DNA of 64,000 bases from Flaccisagitta enflata (lineage: Eukaryota > Chaetognatha > Sagittoidea > Aphragmophora), in NCBI GenBank assembly GCA_965153355.1, contig OZ231127.1:52390001-52454000 (forward strand), read 5' to 3'. The notes beneath the pieces were generated by a model, which was not told the DNA's origin, made no database searches, and saw only the letters and a program-made list of their open reading frames with translations. Numbering within the stretch: the first letter of the stretch is position 1; the number at the start of each line of letters is the position of its first letter. Shown here in pieces: positions 57,580 to 64,000 of the stretch. Made by a program: the position numbers and the translations under genes.

Positions 57580-57785
57580 GAACAAAGAACAGAAAACAAA
57601 GACAAAAGAACAAAGAATGAAGAACAATTAGGAAAGAACAAAGATCAAAGAACAATGATCAAGGATCAAAGAACAAAGAACAAAGAACCAAGAACCAAGA
57701 ACCAAGAACCAAGAACCAAGAACCAAGAACCAAAAAGCGAGAACCAAGAACCATGAACCAAGAACAAAGAACAAAGAACAAAGAT
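57580..57785. repeat. AAGAACC heptamer array
   Basis: Degenerate AAGAACAAAG units grade into perfect AAGAACC units near 57686-57735. The surrounding frame is low complexity and not a gene. From 57790 to 58330 nothing is recognised. Confidence 0.9.
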
Positions 57786-60700
57786 TTTCTTCATGATACT
57801 GCCTCACAAATACAAATACAATTTTGTGTTTTTGTGTCAAACATATGTTTCCTTATTGCTTACGTTGGGTAGACAGAATGACATTTGAAAAATTTCCAAA
57901 GTTAGAGAAAATCTCATACTAATTTAAAGTTGTATTCCAAGAAAACAACAAATTTCAGCAGTGGAAAATCTTATATAGTTTGAGATTGTTTACTTTACCA
58001 GTTTTTTCTCGTATTAAGAAGGGTTGAGAACAACTGGTTTGGGTCTGGCGGTTGAAATTTTCCCAAAATATGATCAATGGTACCCAATGTTCCTAGGTTA
58101 GCGTATGTGAAGATAAGATGAAAAAAATGAACTCTTAATAGTCCTTATATGCCCTAATTTAGTGTCTCTGGTCTCATTTTTGGGGATTTTTTTTCATTAA
58201 AATCATGTAAGATTTTTAGCTAGAGACCAAAATTATGCATGGATATTTTCCCATAACTTGAGAACTTGTACGTAAAATTTCAGGAGGATAGCCAGAGATT
58301 TGAGCTATTCAGGGCTGATACTGGAAAATTGAACTGCAGGCTGAAATTTCCCAGGAAACTTTTCCCATCATGATTTTGTGTGCAAGTTTTACCCATGTAG
58401 CCTCAATAATAAGCTCTTTAAAGCACCCCCCAAAAAAACGCTAAAAATTTATTTTTTAGGGCTATTTTTGAGATTTTTTGGTAAAAAAGTCACACTCACA
58501 GTTTCCTGGCAAGAAATTTTGCATGTTAATTTTTTTTTACACTTGGGTACTTGCATGCAAAATTTTAGGTGCTTAACCCAGAAATTGAGTGACTTACAGC
58601 CTAAAAAAGCCATAATTTTGTATTCTTAAGCCATTTTATAGATTTTTTTGTGAAAAACACACTAGAATATGAGCACTAGGTTGATATTTGGCATGGATAA
58701 TTTACTGGTAGACTTACAGATAAGATTTCATCCGTTTAGCCTCAATGATAGGCTTTTTAAAGCCAAAAAATGCTAAAAATTATCTTATTAGGGCTATTTT
58801 TGAGATTTTTTGGCAAAAAGGTCACACTTAGAATCCTGAAAGGAAGTTGAAATTTTGCTTGTATATTCTTTTTACACTAGGGTACTTGCATGCAAAATTT
58901 TAGGCACTTTGTCTAAAAATTGAGTGATTTACAGCTTAAAAAAGCCATAATTTTGTATTTTTAAGCCATTTTATTGAATTTTTTGTAAAAAAAAAACACA
59001 CTTAGAATTTGAGCACTAGGTCGATATTTGGCATGGGTAATTTCCTATTACTGGTAGACTTACAGACAAAATTTCAGGGGTGTAGCCCAAAAATTGAATG
59101 TTTTACGGCCAAAAACTGTTTTAAATCAAACTTTTAAGGGCTATTTTTGAGATTTTTTGGCAAAAAAGTCACATTTAGAATCCTAGCAGGAAGTTGAAAT
59201 TATGCATGTATATTTTTTTTACACTTGGGTACTTGCATGCAAAATTTTAGACGCTCAGTCCAGAAATTGAGTGATTTATGGCCTAAAAAAGCCATAAATT
59301 TGTATTTTTAAGCTATTTTATGGAATTTTTTGTAAAAAAAACACACCTAGAATTTGAGCACTAGGTTGATATTTGGCATGGGTAATTTCCCATTACTGGT
59401 AGACTTACAGACAAAATTTCAGGCATGTAGCCCAAAAATTGAGTGTTTTACGGCCAAAAAACGCTTTAAATTTGCATTTTTTTGCTCTTTTTGAGGAAAA
59501 GATAGCTTAAGATATGTATTTAAAATTTGAGTTGGAGGCTGAAATTTGGCATGGAGACTCTCTTAGTAGTTGAGAACTAGTGTGCAAAATTTTGTGCAGA
59601 TGGGTTAAGGCGTTTGGCCATAGCGGTATGAAATGTACCCAGGTACCCAAAAACGAAGAATTTTTTGACCTATTTTTCAAGATTTTTAAGGTATTTTTCA
59701 TGTCTTTCAGTTGGAGGAGTGCCATAAGATTTGACATACAAGTAAATATGTGTATGTTGATTTGTTCCCAATAGTGTTTGGATTTTTTTGAAATTTTTTT
59801 CAAGAAATAGCCATGTTTTATGATTTTTGCAAATTTTTGAAAAATGATTTTTTAAACTTTTGCCCATTTCACCCAAATTGATTGAGAACTTGGTCAACTT
59901 TTTTTTTCCTCTTATGGGCAATCCTAAAGGGAGTCCCTATACAAAATTTAAGACATGTGACACAAAATTTGAGCGTTTTATGGCTAAAAAACCAAAATTT
60001 TGCCATTTTGGACCTTTTTTCTGGATTTTCAAGCCAAAAAATCAATTTTGTTATTTGATTCAAAAGCTGAAATTTGGCACAGATAGGCCCCTAACATATT
60101 GGGACTTGCATGCAAAATTTTAGGCAAATCGCTCAAAGCGTTTGGCCGTAGCGTTACCAAATGTCCCTGGGGGTCCAAAAATGCAAAATTTTGGGTCGCA
60201 TTTTTTAAATATTTGAAATTAAATTTTGTCTTTTTGGGTTAATGTACCCCCCTGAAAGTTTGGGAATAAGTTGGTACACTTTATGACAATAGATTCCCTG
60301 AGTGGGCGCCAATGATTTCAATATTTTCCTTGCACTAGCCCTTTTTGAAAATCAGGCCAAAATTTTGAGACCCAATTTTGTGGTTTTTTTGCCATAAAAT
60401 GGAAAAAACTTGGGATTTTTTCAATTTTTTTTGTTTTTAGAGTAAATTAGGGTAAAATATGCAAGTGAAACCAATTTCAGACTTCCAGCTCAAAAAAACA
60501 CAATTTTACCCCAAAATTGAAATATAGCCCTTTTTTTGAAAATAGGCCTAAACTTTAAACGGCAATATCTTCGCTTCTACTGAACCGATTTTGCTGAAAT
60601 TTTGCATGCAAGTAGAAAAAAGGCATATTTTTCTTCACCTAAATTTTTATGGTCATCCGTCAACTGGTTTGGCGTCAGCACCATTTCAAAGTGTTTTTTG

Positions 60701-61975
60701 GACAAAAAATGCGTTTTTGAACGGGGTACACTTAAAAATCAGACGTGTACCCCGTCTAGTCTTGTTCGGCACGAAAAACTGACCCCGTATGCAAATTTTC
60801 ACGCTTTGCCCCAAAAACGCCGAGTTCTTTTTTTTTATTCCTTTAAGAGACTGGACTATTGGGATTCTGTGCCAAGCTACCATCCTTCATACTTTAAATT
60901 TTGAAAAGGTATGTAGCAAAAAAAAAAGGCTAAAATCAGCCAACTTTTTATGTCTCACTGATGTTTTACTCTCTAAAGATGCTCCAAAAATTTGATGGTG
61001 ACTGGTTGTCAATTACTGTGGAAAAAAATGACTCATTGTTGATTTGTCCAAAATGATGAATTATCCAATTTTAATACATAGTAGTATACTATACTTTAAA
61101 TGACAATATCTTAGGTATCATTGAAAATTTCTTTTTCCCCCATTTCGTACAGACATAACCAAAGTTACATGCCAAATTTCAGACCTTAATGTCAATGCTA
61201 GCCAGAGATGTTGATTTTTGAAGAGAGTGTCCAAATCTGTTAACAACCTGTTACACTTATGTTACTCAGATAATCATAAAAGTAACATAGTTGAACACAT
61301 CTTAAGACTTACAATCTAGGTAATAAATATATGGACAGCTGGAGTAAATTCAACCTTTTTACTCACTGAATGAAATATATGATAAAAAAATCATTCTTTA
61401 GCCATTTTATGGTATTTTGATTTATCATGTGCTTATGATTGGATGTTTTATGGGATTGGTCCACGATTTTTCAACTAAAACAAGCATATCCTTAATTTCA
61501 CTAAAAGCAACAAAAAAATCATTGAATCAGTACTGTTTTCTTTAGATGTTATGTTATTTCAGAGCAATACGTTTAAAAGCTGCCTTCAATTTTTCCATTA
61601 TCAATAAATTTATGAAAAATCCTCTTAATTAGATTTGAGTAAAATGACTGTATTTCTTTCCTTTCAGAAACAGATTGAGCCGCTGAGCTCTGCTTGGTCT
61701 TGAATGGGAGATTTTTTGTTATAGTTTGTTGATCTGCTTTCATTTTTTTACTAGATACAAACTAAACAAAGGGTTAGCTACTACCATCATGGTTAGGTGT
61801 CCGTATATTTATTTCCAAGATAGTAAGAGTATCAAATTCTGAGCATGAGGTTTAAATCTAAAGCTGGCATATGCAACCATTATCATATCATAACATTTTT
61901 ATCAATGTTAACATATTCAGGCGCTTAATTTCAGCCAGTCTAATTCAATGTGGAAACTGCCGTAAGTCTGATTAA

Positions 61976-62566
61976 CACCCCTCTCAAAATTAAACAAACT
62001 GGGAAAGTGATCAAAATTGAGAGTAAAAATGCATTGAGAGGGCTAAAATTTGACACAGTTATAGCTCAAACATAATTTTTTTGCAAACTGAGGCCAAATA
62101 GAGCATGCGCACTGGTTTGTGGCCCTGGTTGTGTGCGATGTCAAAAATGTGGTGAAAGATTTTGACCGATTTTGACAAGAATTCTTTTTTATGAGCAAAT
62201 GGCATAAACTTTCTCATTGATTCCCAAATGAGTTGCGGAAAAACTGCCCTTTCCGAATTGTTATTTAACTAGCAAGCAACAATGATGCATTGGGAATAAG
62301 GAACTGTCCCACAAAGTGACTGAATCCCTTGACAAACAGGTTTGGTTTCACCAGTCAATAGAATTTCCATCAAAAATACCGTAGCATGATATCAATTGAA
62401 AGAAGGGATTAGGAGCTATTGGTTGACATTATTTGGACAATTTATATAAAACTTTGCTGGAAATTGCATATTTCAACGTTACCATAACACTCAGACTCTT
62501 CATGATAATTTATAAAGCATTTGGAGACTTGCTCTGATCCCAGTTCGCCTAATTTTGAGAGGGGTG
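61976..62566. mobile_element. TTAA-flanked MITE, 591 bp
   Basis: Inverted termini CACCCCTCTCAAAATTA and TAATTTTGAGAGGGGTG, each flanked by TTAA (61972-61975 and 62567-62570). A TTAA duplication points to a piggyBac- or Kolobok-type transposase acting in trans. No ORF inside. From 60850 to 61970 there is no gene I can support. Confidence 0.85.
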
Positions 62567-62574
62567 TTAAATAA

Positions 62575-62730
62575 TGGTTTAGGACTGGTTTAAGTCGGGT
62601 TTATGTTTAGTTTAAATCTGGATTAAGTCTGGTTTAAGTCTGGTTTAAGTCAGGCTTAAGTATGGTTTAACGTTGTTTTAAGTCTGGTTTAAGTCTGGTT
62701 TATGTCTTGTTTTGGTCTGGTTTAGTCATT
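62575..62730. repeat. GTCTGGTTTAA array
   Basis: Degenerate 10-11 bp units, the complement of the AACCAGACTTA array at 49.1 kb. From 62730 to 63350 no feature is seen except a poly-pyrimidine stretch. Confidence 0.85.
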
Positions 62731-63354
62731 TTTGTTGATTACATTGACATAGTTGATAACAAGAGTCCACACTTTTTCCAGTGGACACGGCCTGTAATTG
62801 AGTGGGTTTCTATGACTCCCAATACCTCATTAAGTTGATAATGTCAATTTCATTGATCAGATTGATATTGTTGATCAAGCTGATCAATTTATCAATTTAG
62901 TCATTAAAGTCAATCAAGTCAACTAAGTCATTTTAGTCATTTCTAATATTTCTCCCTATTCAGTCATGCTGATTAAGTCAATAAATAGATTCAATTAGGA
63001 GTCAGGTCAATTCAGTTATTTATGTCATGCAGGTTGTGCTCTTGTTTTTTCTTTATTTGTTTCTTACTTCTTTTACTGTTGATATATCTTTTATTTTCTG
63101 TTTCCCCTCAGTTCTTAGGTTTTCTCTCATTATTTTTGTCTTTTTTTCTGTCATCTGTATATCTCTCTGCTTGTCTGTCCTTTTTGGGCAGTGGCCCGGA
63201 GGGATATAACTGTATCTCAAAACAAATACTTTGAGTACAGTTAAAGTTCCTTTTGTTGCAGTTGTAATAGATGACAAGATAGGAGGTTACAATGGCAATA
63301 TCAAGTAGTGATTGTACATGCGCCTGGGGCTGTAGTTAGGAGAAATAAAGTATT

Positions 63355-64000
63355 TTATTCAGTTTTACACCAGAAACTTTTTCTGATTTTTGGGAACAGG
63401 ACCAAATAGCTAATGAACTGGATGAAGGAATTCACCATGAACACGAAGGCTCTTATGGCCGCCGAGTCCATGGATTCAGCACTGTGAGCATTGCGGCATT
63501 TGTCCTGTTCACTATATCCGTAGGCAAAATCTAAAAAGAGCGTTAAATCATAGCCAATGAATACGATGTCAATAAGCAACGGGACACATACAAAAATGAG
63601 AAGAGACGTGTATCTCCTCTTTCTGCAAACGTTGGCGGCTAAAGCCATGGAACTGATCAGCTGCTTTCTTACTGAAAGGGCGATTCTTAGGATTGCGATT
63701 GCGAAACTGATTTTGATCAAGCACAATTTAACGAGGGAAAATATTCGCGCTATCCTGACAAATCCTTTCCACGATTTAAGGACCAAAGCGTTCTGAAATA
63801 CAGGTAGGTGCTTGTCAAAAAGGTTAGAAACAGTAACACGAACCAAGATTGCCAATTCGTCGCTAATGATGAGAAGGCAAAGGCCCGCCCCTAGGGCTAC
63901 CATTTTCAACCCTGCGATGGTAGAACTGAACTTTTTGTAATGGAAAGACCAACAAACTAAGATGTAAATATCAATCGACTGCATCAAAGACAGAAAGTAG
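63355..64000 (-). CDS. Seven-transmembrane receptor, 3' part
   Basis: The frame is open from the right edge (no in-window start is required) to a TAA at 63355 that overlaps an AATAAA poly(A) signal. Hydrophobic segments in order: LMQSIDIYILVCWSF at the edge (probably TM3), VALGAGLCLLIISDELAILV (TM4), LVKLCLIKISFAIAILRIAL (TM5), SLLIFVCVPLLIDIVFIGYD (TM6) and FVFMVNSFIQFISYLVLF (TM7). The TM7 segment N-S-x-I-Q-F-x-x-Y resembles the rhodopsin-family NPxxY site and is followed by PKIRKSFW, typical of helix 8. The ligand and subfamily cannot be read from this. The lack of introns across five helices is common in such genes. A plasma-membrane G-protein-coupled receptor is the best reading. Confidence 0.65.
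   Translation of the reverse strand, partial: YFLSLMQSIDIYILVCWSFHYKKFSSTIAGLKMVALGAGLCLLIISDELAILVRVTVSNLFDKHLPVFQNALVLKSWKGFVRIARIFSLVKLCLIKISFAIAILRIALSVRKQLISSMALAANVCRKRRYTSLLIFVCVPLLIDIVFIGYDLTLFLDFAYGYSEQDKCRNAHSAESMDSAAIRAFVFMVNSFIQFISYLVLFPKIRKSFWCKTE

Larger units (their letters stand above)
51240..60839. mobile_element. Large fold-back, 9.6 kb with 2.2-2.5 kb arms
   Basis: Left arm 51240 to about 53420 and right arm about 58330-60839 are inverted copies (matching positions sum to 112079). Arms consist of degenerate units of about 170 bp, often paired into about 345 bp, each carrying CGTAAAACACTCAATTTTTG and AAATTTTGCATGCAAG motifs. The right arm has extra units. Matching short ORFs in both arms follow from the copying. 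The 4.9-kb loop holds a tandem duplication, two hairpin repeats and unique sequence, and may be accumulated insertions. No target duplication was identified. Confidence 0.8.

Overview
The window looks like a repeat-saturated invertebrate nuclear genome. Introns are GT-AG, simple-sequence runs are long and frequent ((GA)n, (GT)n, (CAA)n, (GAAT)n, (GAAA)n), there are kilobase-scale minisatellites, a LINE, several MITE-like elements and many copies of a hairpin-ended non-autonomous repeat. A short (TTAGG)n-like tract inside the LINE is weakly arthropod-flavoured, but the sequence alone does not name the species. No rRNA, tRNA or CRISPR array was recognised.

Layout, left third. Positions 1-1.67 kb are a minisatellite with a unit of about 68 bp. 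From 2.0 to 3.65 kb there is a multi-exon gene I cannot name, with six exons joined by five GT-AG introns in consistent phase. From 5.2 to 14.0 kb lies a Polinton/Maverick (adintovirus-like) module on the plus strand: a broken charged ORF, a DD35E integrase, a minor-capsid-like gene with frame breaks, a small basic protein, a double-jelly-roll major capsid gene in six exons, an adenain-like cysteine protease and a small Arg/Lys-rich core-type protein. Genes are packed with 1-67 nt gaps as in a virus, yet the larger ones are interrupted by introns made mostly of tandem repeats or repeat-element remnants. DNA polymerase B and the packaging ATPase are not recognisable here. A convergent minus-strand gene (14.8-15.7 kb) encodes a charged coiled-coil protein.

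Middle. 18.2-22.8 kb is an essentially intact minus-strand non-LTR retrotransposon (endonuclease plus reverse transcriptase, 1053 codons). 25.2-28.2 kb is a hairpin-bounded element filled with a 29/30-bp minisatellite. 30.4 kb holds a hAT-type MITE with a perfect 8-bp target duplication. 33.6-37.4 kb is a fold-back element. 38.0 kb is a pogo/Tigger-like MITE. 40.3-46.3 kb is the most striking object: a nearly perfect 6.0-kb palindrome with 6-bp target duplications, inserted into one of two paralogous host segments. Each arm carries the same three divergently transcribed genes (two paralogous small zinc-finger ORFs overlapping by ATGA, then an acidic/basic protein).

Right third. Two very long copies of the hairpin-ended repeat (48.5-50.3 and 54.2-55.5 kb) carry minisatellite cargo. 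A 9.6-kb fold-back (51.2-60.8 kb) has arms built of about 170-bp subrepeats. A TTAA-flanked MITE sits at 62.0 kb. At the right edge is the 3' part of a seven-transmembrane receptor gene on the minus strand, running out of the window.
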